Notes: a model not told the origin generated them from the sequence alone. A DNA stretch of 64,000 bases from Bdellovibrio sp. GT3 (GCF_037996765.1 NZ_JBBNAD010000004.1:62001-126000); one strand, 5' to 3'. Positions 37,377-45,107 are shown, counted from the first letter of the stretch. Program-made: numbers and translations.

Positions 37377-38219
37377 ATGGCAAAAAGAGCAGGGACTCAC
37401 ACCAAGAAGGTTCGCCGTCGCGTTGCCAAGAAGAGCGGTAAAACGCAATTCGACAAGTACGAGCTGTATCACAAGGCTGTACAGTCGGCTGAAAACGACG
37501 TCGTGTTCATCACGAACACTTATAAGGAGCTTAAGAAAAAAGCTCCACGAATCTTCCGTGAGGACTTCTGCGGGACTTTTGCTCTGTCTACGGAGTGGAT
37601 CAAATTGGATCCAAAAAATCAGGCAATCGGTGTGGATTTGGATCCAGAACCAATTGCTTATGGTAAATCCCACTACCTAAGCAAGATGCGCCCAGATCAG
37701 CAAAAGCGCATGAAAGTCATCGAAGGCAACGTGATGGACCCAAGCCTTGAAAAGGCCGACATCATCGCCGCGATGAATTTCTCGTACTTCTGCTTTAAGC
37801 AAAGATTCTTGCTGAAGAACTACTTCGCCAATGCTTATAAGACGCTAAATAAAGACGGCATCTTCCTGGTGGACGTATTCGGTGGCAGTCAGTGCTATGA
37901 CGCTATCGAGGACCGTATTAAGCACAAGGATTTCACTTACTATTGGGATCAGACCAACTTTGATCCGATCTCTAACGAAGCTTTGTTCCACATTCACTTC
38001 CGAGTGGGTGGCAAGAAGATCGAGCGCGTATTCACTTATGACTGGCGCTTGTGGAGTATCTCTGAGATCCGCGAAATCATGCACGAAGTGGGCTTTTCAA
38101 AAAGCCACGTTTACTGGGAAGGAACTGCGAAAGACGGTTCCGGAGACGGTAACTTCACCCGTGTCGATCATGGGGAAGCCTGTGAGTCCTGGATTGCTTA
38201 CGTGGTTGCTGAAAAATAG
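37377..38219 (+). CDS. SAM-dependent methyltransferase (class I)
   Basis: A 280-residue methyltransferase. The first 20 residues are very basic (MAKRAGTHTKKVRRRVAKK). The catalytic core has REDFCGTFALSTEWI (motif I region, an unusual variant), AIGVDLDPEPIAYGK (acidic end of strand 2), IIAAMNFSYFCF and LNKDGIFLVDVFGG. The target is unknown. It starts two bases after the E1 beta stop, so it belongs to that operon, and a terminator follows at 38230. The basic N-terminus suggests binding to nucleic acid or a negatively charged partner. Confidence 0.83.
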   Translation: MAKRAGTHTKKVRRRVAKKSGKTQFDKYELYHKAVQSAENDVVFITNTYKELKKKAPRIFREDFCGTFALSTEWIKLDPKNQAIGVDLDPEPIAYGKSHYLSKMRPDQQKRMKVIEGNVMDPSLEKADIIAAMNFSYFCFKQRFLLKNYFANAYKTLNKDGIFLVDVFGGSQCYDAIEDRIKHKDFTYYWDQTNFDPISNEALFHIHFRVGGKKIERVFTYDWRLWSISEIREIMHEVGFSKSHVYWEGTAKDGSGDGNFTRVDHGEACESWIAYVVAEK

Positions 38220-38229
38220 TTTAAATGAA

Positions 38230-38260
38230 AAACCCCACCGCGAGTGGGGTTTTGTTTTTT
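38230..38260. terminator. Bidirectional intrinsic terminator
   Basis: Perfect 10-base stem AAAACCCCAC / GTGGGGTTTT with a 5-base loop and flanking A/T runs, between the methyltransferase and the convergent Gly-run secreted gene. Confidence 0.9.
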
Positions 38261-39452
38261 AGTGAATAAGATCTCGTAAATCAAAATACTCGCCCAGTTC
38301 CATTTTTTCCTGTGAATACCAAACAGTTTTTAGAGCGGGATGGTTTGTTGCAAACTGCATGAGGTATTCCTCGTAGGCCTCTTGGGTTTTGATTGCATCC
38401 TCCATCTGATAATAGAGAGATTCTGCCTTCCTGGCCGTAACCCGGGAATCGTCAATTGGATCGTATAAGTTTACTGCAATTTGTTGAATAGCTCCCGGTG
38501 CAAATTTATCGGAGCCATTCACAGCAAGATATTTAAAGAAGTTTGTTGCCGGAATATCCCCGACGTAGACCGGTCTTTCAGCCATTATCCTGCGGGTAAG
38601 GTGTTCTATATATGAAGTTCTCAGCGGAGTCTTTAGTAGTAAAGGGACGCTGTTTCCTGCGTTACTGATGAATCTCAGCAGCTCATGAATCTGTAGAGCG
38701 CATTGATCCTGGTCGGACAGGGCTTGATACATCTGCGAACTTACCAACAGCGTCTGGCGCGGGACACTGCCTTTGATGGTTGGCTGAATCGCATAGGAAG
38801 CAATAGGGCGTTGATAATCCACAGGGAGGGTCGTGCTCATTAGGTTGCTTGATGGTAGTTGAGTCACTTCCCAAACGCTTCCGACTCCTGAAGGGGAGGG
38901 AAAAACAACCTTGGTAAGATGCAGGCTGCTCAGGTTCAGAGGCAGATCTGTCATAACAACGACAAGTTTTATGTTTTCAGGCTTTAGATATTGCAAAAAG
39001 ATGTTGTCCTGGCGACTCAATTTCTTGACGGCGCAGGCGAAGAATTCTTTGTTGGAAACAAAGGTGCCTTTATTTGAAACCAACGGGCCCTTGCTGGTCA
39101 TGATGTCGCGGTAACTGTCTTTGTGAAAACGGACAATGCGAGCTGAGTCAGCCACCGCAAGATCCAAAAGGCGCAGTTGTCCGTTGCTGTTTATTACTCC
39201 CACGCCACCGCCGCCATCAAGGCCCGGTCCGCCAAGGGAGGTCAAAGCCTGTTTTGGTGGCGTCTGTTTCGGGTTTACGGTAGAGATGCGCTTTTTCTCG
39301 GCGACCACACTGATGGCCTCCTGACGACGCCAGTTGGCCAACGCCTGGGAAATATCGACCTTGGATTTCGTTTGCGCGAATGAAGACAGAGGCGCGGCAA
39401 TCGTCACAAGGGCGCATAAAAGTTCGACAGTCTTTGTTCTTAGATTGGCCAT
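38259..39452 (-). CDS. Secreted protein with a Gly run and HExLR motif (cassette copy B)
   Basis: A 397-residue exported protein (signal peptide to about residue 26, SSFAQ). It has a linker, then LGGPGLDGGGGVGVINSNG followed by LRLLDL, and later LQIHELLRFIS with His256. These blocks match copy A at 28119-29294 in order and rough spacing, although overall identity by eye is low. HExLR is not a complete zinc site. It lies downstream of another small secreted gene and a divergent TIGR02147 regulator, the same arrangement as copy A. Confidence 0.75.
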   Translation of the reverse strand: MANLRTKTVELLCALVTIAAPLSSFAQTKSKVDISQALANWRRQEAISVVAEKKRISTVNPKQTPPKQALTSLGGPGLDGGGGVGVINSNGQLRLLDLAVADSARIVRFHKDSYRDIMTSKGPLVSNKGTFVSNKEFFACAVKKLSRQDNIFLQYLKPENIKLVVVMTDLPLNLSSLHLTKVVFPSPSGVGSVWEVTQLPSSNLMSTTLPVDYQRPIASYAIQPTIKGSVPRQTLLVSSQMYQALSDQDQCALQIHELLRFISNAGNSVPLLLKTPLRTSYIEHLTRRIMAERPVYVGDIPATNFFKYLAVNGSDKFAPGAIQQIAVNLYDPIDDSRVTARKAESLYYQMEDAIKTQEAYEEYLMQFATNHPALKTVWYSQEKMELGEYFDLRDLIH

Positions 39453-39499
39453 AGTTTCACTCTCAAATTGGGCTAAGTTCCTGTCCTTTGAAAATGCAA

Positions 39500-39525
39500 A
39501 TCCGGGACCATTTTCAGTCCCGGAT
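39500..39525. other. Intergenic hairpin between cassette genes
   Basis: ATCCGGGAC (39500-39508) and GTCCCGGAT (39517-39525) are perfect 9-base arms with an 8-base loop, 30 bases after the stop of the small secreted gene on the minus strand and 48 bases before the Gly-run gene. The T run after it is weak. It may attenuate or end transcription between the two genes. Confidence 0.55.
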
Positions 39526-39554
39526 CCTTATGGCTTAATTTCGTAAATTAATGA

Positions 39555-39968
39555 TTATTTTACGCGTAAAAAACGCATGTCAGCCGCTCTAACGTTTATT
39601 GTTTTGCAAAGTACTGGTGATTGAAAGTATCCGAAGTTCGTTACTTGGCTCAGGTCGATCGCCATTGCGAAGTTTGAAAGACGTTGAGGGTAGTGGCTGC
39701 ATGTGCCGGTTGCATTTAGAATGTTGTTGCGTACCTCGAATGCACCTTTGCATCTTGTGGTTGTGCCACCCGATTTTTGAAGTAAATAAACCTCGCCTTC
39801 ATTCGTGAAAGTAACAAGGTTTTCGTCGCCCGGTTCATTGGTAGGGCCTTCAATTTTGAATGTACCGACAAGGTTTTCCAAAGTGTCAACGCCACCGTTA
39901 GCGAAGCTTTGAGAAGCCAATAGAGTGACCAAAACGGTAAGTCCAAATTTCGTGATAGATGATTTCAT
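39555..39968 (-). CDS. Small secreted protein (cassette copy B)
   Basis: A 137-residue protein with a signal peptide (FGLTVLVTLLASQSFA). The mature part has LENLVGTFKIEG, then TTTRCKGAFEV, ATGTCSHYP and SPVLCKTINV. The three cysteines and alternating strands suggest a small beta fold. The L-x-G-(T/S/L)-(F/Y) start resembles the secreted proteins at 41059 and 41631. I start at 39968, where AAAGGAAAG lies upstream; the much longer frame to 40298 crosses the divergent regulator's start and is not real. GTTCAAT repeats lie just upstream. Confidence 0.75.
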   Translation of the reverse strand: MKSSITKFGLTVLVTLLASQSFANGGVDTLENLVGTFKIEGPTNEPGDENLVTFTNEGEVYLLQKSGGTTTRCKGAFEVRNNILNATGTCSHYPQRLSNFAMAIDLSQVTNFGYFQSPVLCKTINVRAADMRFLRVK

Positions 39969-39997
39969 AATCTTTCCTTTGTTATAGTTTTTAAATC

Positions 39998-40028
39998 GTT
40001 CAATTTTGTTCAATTTCAAAAGTTCAAT
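39998..40028. repeat. Three direct GTTCAAT repeats in the divergent regulatory region
   Basis: GTTCAAT occurs at 39998-40004, 40008-40014 and 40022-40028, 30-60 bases upstream of the small secreted gene's start and 173 or more before the TIGR02147 gene. A related CATTGAAA follows. Spacings of 10 and 14 suit a regulator bound along one face of the DNA. Confidence 0.4.
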
Positions 40029-40200
40029 CAGTCTTGCATTGAAATAGTTCTGATCGCGTCGTCGTTCCTGTCTTGATCTGATGTGAGGATGATAATGCTT
40101 TGCGTTAGCGAGTTCGATATTGTAGTTATAATCAAGTAACCTATAAAATAGCCGATAAGGTAATATATATTCATAACCTATTGATATTAATGGATTATAA

Positions 40201-41046
40201 ATGTCTAAAAACTTTGACATATTCACCCAAAATGACACCTCAAAGCTATTGAGAAGCTTTATAGCCTCGCAACCCCAAAAGGGCCGCGGCCTGGTCAAGA
40301 AGCTGGCCGAGCATCTGGGGGTGGCATCACCCCAGGTAAGTCAGTTTTTGTCGGGTGTGAAGACGATTACGATGGATCAGGCCTATCTTATTGGTCGCTA
40401 CTTCTCGTGGTCCGAGATTGAAATGGAGTACTGGCTGACACTGGTGGATTGGGAGAGGGCTTCTCACCACGAAGTGAAAAAGCATTTCAAAAAGAAACTG
40501 GAATCGTTGAAACAGGAATCACTAAAGGTGAGTAAGGCCGTCGCGGCAACCACTGAACTGAGTGATTCTGACAAAGGGCAGTTTTACTCTTCTTGGATCT
40601 ATTCGGGAATTCGCTTGTTCTGTTCTATGGGAAATGGAAAGCGCATTGAAGAAATTCACCAGGCTTTTTCCGAGTTCCCGGTGGGTGACCTTAATATCGT
40701 GGTCGAATTTCTGTTGCAGCGGCAGCTGTTGAAAAAAACTGGATTGCTTTATGAAATGGGCACACAGCGAACGTTTGTACCGAAAGGCTCACCATTCTTA
40801 AAGCAGCATCAAACCAACTGGCGTCTGCGCGCGGTCGATCGCTCTAATTTCATATCTGACGAAGAGTTGATGTTCACGGCCCCCATGTCAATTTCAGAAG
40901 CGGGTTTTAAAAAAGTACGTCGGGAGCTGCAGGATTGGATCAAGCATATCTCTGACAACTTGGTCAGCTATGGAGATGCTGAACAAGTTGCGTGTTTAAA
41001 TATTGATTTTTTTAGAGTCGATCATCCTGATAAAGGCAAAAAATAA
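40201..41046 (+). CDS. TIGR02147-family putative transcriptional regulator (copy B)
   Basis: A 281-residue paralog of the regulator at 29997-30839. Shared blocks are (P)xKGRG near residue 32, a helix-turn-helix-like LAEHLGVASPQVSQFLSG, a following helix with YLIGRYF, EMEYWLTLVDWERA, and an SSWIYSGIRLF region near 140. The C-terminus ends CLNIDFFRVD, like CFNLDFLRIG in copy A. A TATAAT at 40127-40132 is a possible -10 element. It is divergent from the small secreted gene and close to two further secreted genes, whose control it may govern (inference). Confidence 0.88.
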   Translation: MSKNFDIFTQNDTSKLLRSFIASQPQKGRGLVKKLAEHLGVASPQVSQFLSGVKTITMDQAYLIGRYFSWSEIEMEYWLTLVDWERASHHEVKKHFKKKLESLKQESLKVSKAVAATTELSDSDKGQFYSSWIYSGIRLFCSMGNGKRIEEIHQAFSEFPVGDLNIVVEFLLQRQLLKKTGLLYEMGTQRTFVPKGSPFLKQHQTNWRLRAVDRSNFISDEELMFTAPMSISEAGFKKVRRELQDWIKHISDNLVSYGDAEQVACLNIDFFRVDHPDKGKK

Positions 41047-41058
41047 GTAAGTTGAAAT

Positions 41059-41556
41059 CTATTGGTTGTCCTTGGTGCCGAGTGCTTGTTTGATGTCCTT
41101 CATAACCACACTGGCCTTGCGGCCGAATTGGCGGCAGGCCGGCGAGGCGTCAACCAGGCGATAGGTGATTTTCAGATCCCAGGTGTCCTGGCGCTCCCAA
41201 TAGACGCGGTCGTATTTGCAAATAGCACCATTGATATAAACTGAAGCGTTTTCTGCGAACTCAAGCCCTGTGCGGTTGGTGGTGAACACACGGCAAGCAG
41301 TCAGTTCACACATACGAATGTGGTCTTTGTCCGTATAGAATACCTTGGGCTCATTTTCATCTGAGACCGCACTGGTTTGTTGATCCAATTGGAAGGATCC
41401 CACGGCAACGGCCTTACAATCATTTTGTTCAAGCACCAACACATGGTATTTGCCAGCCACCGGGCGAAGTGTGGAGTAAGAACCTGTAAAGCCAACGCAG
41501 GCCTGTGAAATGCCAGCGGCACACATCATAAATGAAAATACCAAAATCGCTTTCAC
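41059..41556 (-). CDS. Small secreted protein
   Basis: A 165-residue protein starting at a GTG at 41556, four bases after AGGAGGT; a longer frame upstream has no such site. The signal peptide is VKAILVFSFMMCAAGISQA. The mature protein begins CVGFTGSYS and carries about eight cysteines (NDCKAVAV, RMCELTACRV, AICKYDR, PACRQFG), probably several disulfides. The start resembles NCPQLTGLYQ in the gene at 41631. It is convergent with the TIGR02147 copy B and divergent from 41631. No family recognised. Confidence 0.72.
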   Translation of the reverse strand: MKAILVFSFMMCAAGISQACVGFTGSYSTLRPVAGKYHVLVLEQNDCKAVAVGSFQLDQQTSAVSDENEPKVFYTDKDHIRMCELTACRVFTTNRTGLEFAENASVYINGAICKYDRVYWERQDTWDLKITYRLVDASPACRQFGRKASVVMKDIKQALGTKDNQ

Positions 41557-41630
41557 CCGGACCTCCTGCTTATACAATTCATGTAGCCACGAGAATTCTG
41601 CTGTGTCAGGCTTAAATAGAGGATTATCCG

Positions 41631-42086
41631 ATGCAAAAAACATTATTCCTACTAAGTCTGCTTGCTGCTTCCGTTACTTCTGCTGCTAACTGCCCGCAGC
41701 TGACGGGGTTGTATCAGATGGCCGAGGGAGCCGTGGTAAAATATGAAAACGACAGTTGTGATCGATTGATTCGCTGGTCAGGATTTACGACCAAAAAAGG
41801 CGAGATCGTGATTTCGCCGGAAAAAGCGGTTTATGTGCTGGATGGAACTCCGCTATGCACGCACCAAAGATGCCAAAGCCCGGTGATTGCCGACAATGGA
41901 ATTCGGTTTTCATTAAACTATGATGGTTACGTGAAATCCAAAGAGCACGGTCTGTGCGTGCACCGGGAATATACGATCTCGATCAATGCTGATGGAAATC
42001 TGCAAACTGCTTATCTTGTTCGCGACTGCGATGATGGATTCAGCGGGAAGACCACCAAGGTTTTCCCCCGATTGCCGAATCAATAA
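41631..42086 (+). CDS. Small secreted cysteine-rich protein
   Basis: A 151-residue protein with a signal peptide (MQKTLFLLSLLAASVTSAA) and a mature start NCPQLTGLYQMAEG. Cysteines occur in DSCDRLI, PLCTHQRCQSP, GLCVHREY and RDCDDG, giving at least three possible disulfides. Alternating strands suggest a small beta barrel or sandwich. GAGGA lies 7 bases upstream of the ATG. It is divergent from 41059-41556, which begins similarly, and ends five bases before the convergent pyrE stop. Confidence 0.74.
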   Translation: MQKTLFLLSLLAASVTSAANCPQLTGLYQMAEGAVVKYENDSCDRLIRWSGFTTKKGEIVISPEKAVYVLDGTPLCTHQRCQSPVIADNGIRFSLNYDGYVKSKEHGLCVHREYTISINADGNLQTAYLVRDCDDGFSGKTTKVFPRLPNQ

Positions 42087-42091
42087 TAAAA

Positions 42092-42610
42092 CTATTTAAA
42101 ATCAGCTTTCATAAACAGCGGAGTCAGCGTCACGCCGATTTCCTGAAGCTTCGGCTCTGGGAACGCAGGGCCGCGATGGATCACGCAAAGCACGTGAGAG
42201 ATCTCGGCACCGATCGAACGAAGATCCGCAGTGGAGAGTACCACTTGACCACCGGTGGTGACGACGTCTTCAATCACCAAAACTTTTTTGCCCTTGATCT
42301 CAAGTCCTTCAGCAAATTTGCAAGTGCCGTACTCTTTCGCTTCCTTGCGCACGAACACACAGGGGATGCCGGTTTCCAATGACAAAGCCGTCGCAATTGG
42401 AATGCCGCCCATTTCCAGTCCCGCCAGTACTTCGGTCCCTGGAGGAATCAAGGAGACCATTTGTTTGGCGATTTCACGAAGCAAGTGGGGCTGAGCTTCG
42501 AAGCGGTATTTATCAAAGTATTCGTTTGAGATTTGGCCAGAGCGAAGTTTGAATTCACCGGTCAGGTGAGCAATGTCATAGATTTTTTTTGCGAGTTCTG
42601 CGCGAGTCAT
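42092..42610 (-). CDS. pyrE: Orotate phosphoribosyltransferase
   Basis: A 172-residue enzyme that joins orotate to PRPP to make OMP in pyrimidine synthesis. The PRPP loop is KKVLVIEDVVTTGGQ, and the N-terminal block FKLRSGQISNEYFDKYRF is typical of the shorter archaeal/Gram-positive-like form. GGIPIATALS and VFVRKEAKEYGT are also typical. It follows cutA and the CBS-domain gene on the same strand. Its leader hairpin at 42617-42637 overlaps the ribosome-binding site, so translation may be controlled. Confidence 0.94.
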   Translation of the reverse strand: MTRAELAKKIYDIAHLTGEFKLRSGQISNEYFDKYRFEAQPHLLREIAKQMVSLIPPGTEVLAGLEMGGIPIATALSLETGIPCVFVRKEAKEYGTCKFAEGLEIKGKKVLVIEDVVTTGGQVVLSTADLRSIGAEISHVLCVIHRGPAFPEPKLQEIGVTLTPLFMKADFK

Positions 42611-42616
42611 GAAACC

Positions 42617-42637
42617 TCCGAGGGCAATACCTTCGGA
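42617..42637 (-). promoter_or_regulatory. Hairpin masking the pyrE ribosome-binding site
   Basis: On the minus strand TCCGAAGG and CCCTCGGA form an 8-base stem with one A:C mismatch and a TATTG loop. The GGA of the CGGAGG ribosome-binding site lies in the stem, 7 bases before the pyrE ATG. This could lower or regulate pyrE translation. Confidence 0.4.
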
Positions 42638-42651
42638 AGAATACTTTGGAA

Positions 42652-42966
42652 TTATTTAAGACTTTGTTCAAGCCAGTTTTTAAAAGAATCGTTGATTGAT
42701 GCAACATTCAAAGCCATCACGCACGGAACGTCGTAGGGATGAAGCTCCAGCACGCGGGATTGCAGATTTTTGCCTGCGTCACGGCCTTCAATAGTTTTTA
42801 AGATAAGGATAAACTCGTTTGCAGTTTCTATTTTCCCTTCCCACCAGTACATCGAACTCATTCCGGGAATGATGTTCGCACAACTGATCAGTTTTTCCTG
42901 CAATAGAGTGCGCGCGATGTTTTCGGCGCTCTCTTTATTGGGACAGGGGATGTAATAGATTTGCAT
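42652..42966 (-). CDS. cutA: CutA-family divalent-cation tolerance protein
   Basis: A 104-residue CutA1 protein. It has the family core KLISCANIIPGMSSMYWWEGKIE and the C-terminal HPYDVPCVMALNVASINDSFKNW. CutA forms stable trimers and is linked with copper tolerance, although its real task is uncertain. It starts eight bases after the stop of the CBS-domain gene, so the two are cotranscribed, and pyrE follows. Confidence 0.94.
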   Translation of the reverse strand: MQIYYIPCPNKESAENIARTLLQEKLISCANIIPGMSSMYWWEGKIETANEFILILKTIEGRDAGKNLQSRVLELHPYDVPCVMALNVASINDSFKNWLEQSLK

Positions 42967-42974
42967 AAATAGGA

Positions 42975-44015
42975 TTAGCTCTTACGAAGCTTTTGTTTGC
43001 GCAGCTGCCATTGTTCCAAAGCGAACTTACGCATGTCTTCCACGGAATCAAGCTCGTCGACGATTTCCACGCCCAACAATGTTTCCACGGCGTCTTCCAG
43101 ACTCACCAGGCCGGCTACGATGCCGTATTCATCAACAGCAAGGGCAATGTGCTCTTTTTCTTTGATGAAATAATCCAACACCTGAGACACGGTCATGCGC
43201 TCGGGGATTGAGGAGATCGGAGTCACCAATTCGCCAACCAATTTTTCATGCAGATCGTTAGAAAGTGCTTCGTGAATTTTATAACGGAAAGTCATGCCGA
43301 CCACATTATCCAAGCTGCCAGAGTAAACTGGAATACGGGAAAAACGCAGGGGCTTGTACTTAGTGAAAACTTCCTCAACTGTCAGGTCCTTATCCAATGC
43401 AAAGAACACCGATCGGGGAGTCATGATATCGGAAACATAGATCTTATCCAGCATCAGAAGATTCTTGATGATGTTGGATTCTTTGCCTTTCAGAGTGCCT
43501 TCTTCTGCACCCATTTCGGCTGTCATCAGGATCTCTTCACGAGTGACTTCCGGGTCTTCGCTGCGACGTTGGAAAATACGGCCCAGGTATTCAGACATGA
43601 TCACCAATGGATACAAGCAGAGGATCATCAATTGAATTGTGTAAGCCGTGAACGGAATCAAAGCTTTCCAGTGAGCAGCACCGATGGATTTTGGAATGAT
43701 TTCGGAAAGTACAAGGATCGCAAACGTCAGGATGAAGGAAGCAGCAGTCACTGCGCTTTCACCGTAGATTTGCTGCACTTGATAAGCGATCGCCGAAGAA
43801 CCCAAGGTATGGGAAAGAGTGTTCAAAGTCAGGATCGCAGAGATCGGGCGATCCAGGTTTTCTTTTAAGTGTTCAAGAAGCTTGGCGCTGCGACGGTTTT
43901 CACGAACCAGGACTGCGATGTAAGCCGAAGTCGAAGTAAGCAGGGCTGCTTCCAGCATTGAGCAAATAAACGAAACAGTTAATGTAACGATAAAGAGGAC
44001 TATAAGTAATGTCAT
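42975..44015 (-). CDS. CNNM/DUF21 and CBS-domain membrane protein (HlyC/CorC family)
   Basis: A 346-residue inner membrane protein. The DUF21/CNNM transmembrane domain occupies about 1-160 (starting MTLLIVLFIVTLTVSFICSMLEAALL), and a pair of CBS domains follows (about 200-315, with VSDIMTPRSVFFALD and EHIALAVDEYGIVAGLVSLED). The C-terminal CorC_HlyC domain of longer members is absent. Relatives export or sense Mg2+ or Co2+. It is the first gene of a unit with cutA and pyrE, which suggests a metal-related role for the first two. Confidence 0.9.
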   Translation of the reverse strand: MTLLIVLFIVTLTVSFICSMLEAALLTSTSAYIAVLVRENRRSAKLLEHLKENLDRPISAILTLNTLSHTLGSSAIAYQVQQIYGESAVTAASFILTFAILVLSEIIPKSIGAAHWKALIPFTAYTIQLMILCLYPLVIMSEYLGRIFQRRSEDPEVTREEILMTAEMGAEEGTLKGKESNIIKNLLMLDKIYVSDIMTPRSVFFALDKDLTVEEVFTKYKPLRFSRIPVYSGSLDNVVGMTFRYKIHEALSNDLHEKLVGELVTPISSIPERMTVSQVLDYFIKEKEHIALAVDEYGIVAGLVSLEDAVETLLGVEIVDELDSVEDMRKFALEQWQLRKQKLRKS

Positions 44016-44228
44016 AGGTGATTGATCAGATTTCTATAGATAGGAGACAATGTAGATGGCCTAGGCCTGTGGTATTCCATTGGGGTTATAATAGCATACC
44101 CCTCGAGGAGGCTGTCTATAACGCGCAGGGCCAGATTGCTCAGGTGTACTTTATCACAGCTGAGGGCGGACTTTTGACCTTTGGGACCGGTCTACTTAGA
44201 CTTTTGTCGTACATCAAAGGGGACTGAA

Positions 44229-45011
44229 ATGTTTAATTCGATCTTATCTAGTGTGGTGGTCTTTATGGCTATGACGTCAGCAAATGCGGCAATTAAAACA
44301 GAAAGCGTGGATTACAAAGAAGGTAAAACGGCTCTGGAGGGATTCATGGCTTACGATGATTCCATTAAAACTCCAAGACCGGCGGTATTGATCATCCATC
44401 AATGGATGGGTGTTACTGACAACGAAAAAATGCGTGCGCAAATGCTGGCTGAAAAAGGTTACGTGGTTTTGGCGGCAGATATTTACGGTAAGGGCGTTCG
44501 TGCAACTTCTCCCGAAGAGGCAGGCAAGCTTGCAGGTCAGTATAAAAATGATCGCAAGTTGTTCCGCGCTCGTGGACAGGCGGCTTTTGATTTGTTGAAG
44601 AAAAACAAAATGGTTGATCCAAAACATATCGTCGTTGTTGGTTACTGCTTCGGTGGAACAGGCGCCCTGGAGATGGGGCGTGCAGGAGTGCCAGCCGCTG
44701 GTTTTGTGAGCTTCCACGGTGGACTTTCAAACCCAACTCCGGCTGATGCGAAAAACTTTAAAGCACCAGTCCTCGTTGCTCACGGAGCTTTAGATAAAGG
44801 TGTAAATCCTGAGGTGATGCCCTTCATGAAAGAAATGGACGACAATAAAGTCGACTATCAATTCATCTCTTATTCAGGTGCCGTTCACGCCTTCACGCAA
44901 AAAAGTTCCGGCAATGACCCTAGCAAAGGTGTCGCCTACAACGAAAAAGCCGACAAGCGCTCCTGGGCCCACTTCATGGACTTCCTAGCTGAAGTCGCCC
45001 CCATCAAATAA
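44229..45011 (+). CDS. Exported dienelactone hydrolase-family protein
   Basis: A 260-residue alpha/beta hydrolase with a signal peptide (FNSILSSVVVFMAMTSANA). The dienelactone-hydrolase triad is visible: Cys140 in GYCFGG, Asp189 in GALDKG and His220 in GAVHAF. Family blocks PAVLIIHQWMG and VVLAADIYGKG are also present. The usual enzyme opens lactones in aromatic degradation, but exported members probably act on other esters. I start at 44229, where AAAGGGG lies 7 bases upstream; the longer frame from 44181 has no signal peptide at its start. The 210 bases upstream hold no convincing gene. Confidence 0.88.
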   Translation: MFNSILSSVVVFMAMTSANAAIKTESVDYKEGKTALEGFMAYDDSIKTPRPAVLIIHQWMGVTDNEKMRAQMLAEKGYVVLAADIYGKGVRATSPEEAGKLAGQYKNDRKLFRARGQAAFDLLKKNKMVDPKHIVVVGYCFGGTGALEMGRAGVPAAGFVSFHGGLSNPTPADAKNFKAPVLVAHGALDKGVNPEVMPFMKEMDDNKVDYQFISYSGAVHAFTQKSSGNDPSKGVAYNEKADKRSWAHFMDFLAEVAPIK

Positions 45012-45018
45012 CCCAAAA

Positions 45019-45052
45019 GGTACGGACTTACCTGCAGCGGTAAGTCCGTACC
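45019..45052. repeat. Perfect 14-base inverted repeat of the GGTACG/CGTACC family
   Basis: GGTACGGACTTACC and GGTAAGTCCGTACC flank the loop TGCAGC, eight bases after the hydrolase stop. It would form a very stable hairpin. No long T tract follows. Related palindromes are at 24274, 45108 and 56645. Confidence 0.75.
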
Positions 45053-45107
45053 TCAATCTGTCATATCAAAAGTTAATTTCCAGCCGGTAATAACGCGTAA
45101 TTGCTAC

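Noticed and set aside
39969-40298. An upstream extension of the small secreted protein across the TIGR02147 start
   Set aside because: The signal peptide and ribosome-binding site place the start at 39968; the extension has no export signal and overlaps the divergent regulator.
44018-44227. A 69-codon frame starting at GTG upstream of the hydrolase gene
   Set aside because: It has no good ribosome-binding site or domain. The hydrolase signal peptide starts clearly at 44229, so this is leader sequence.
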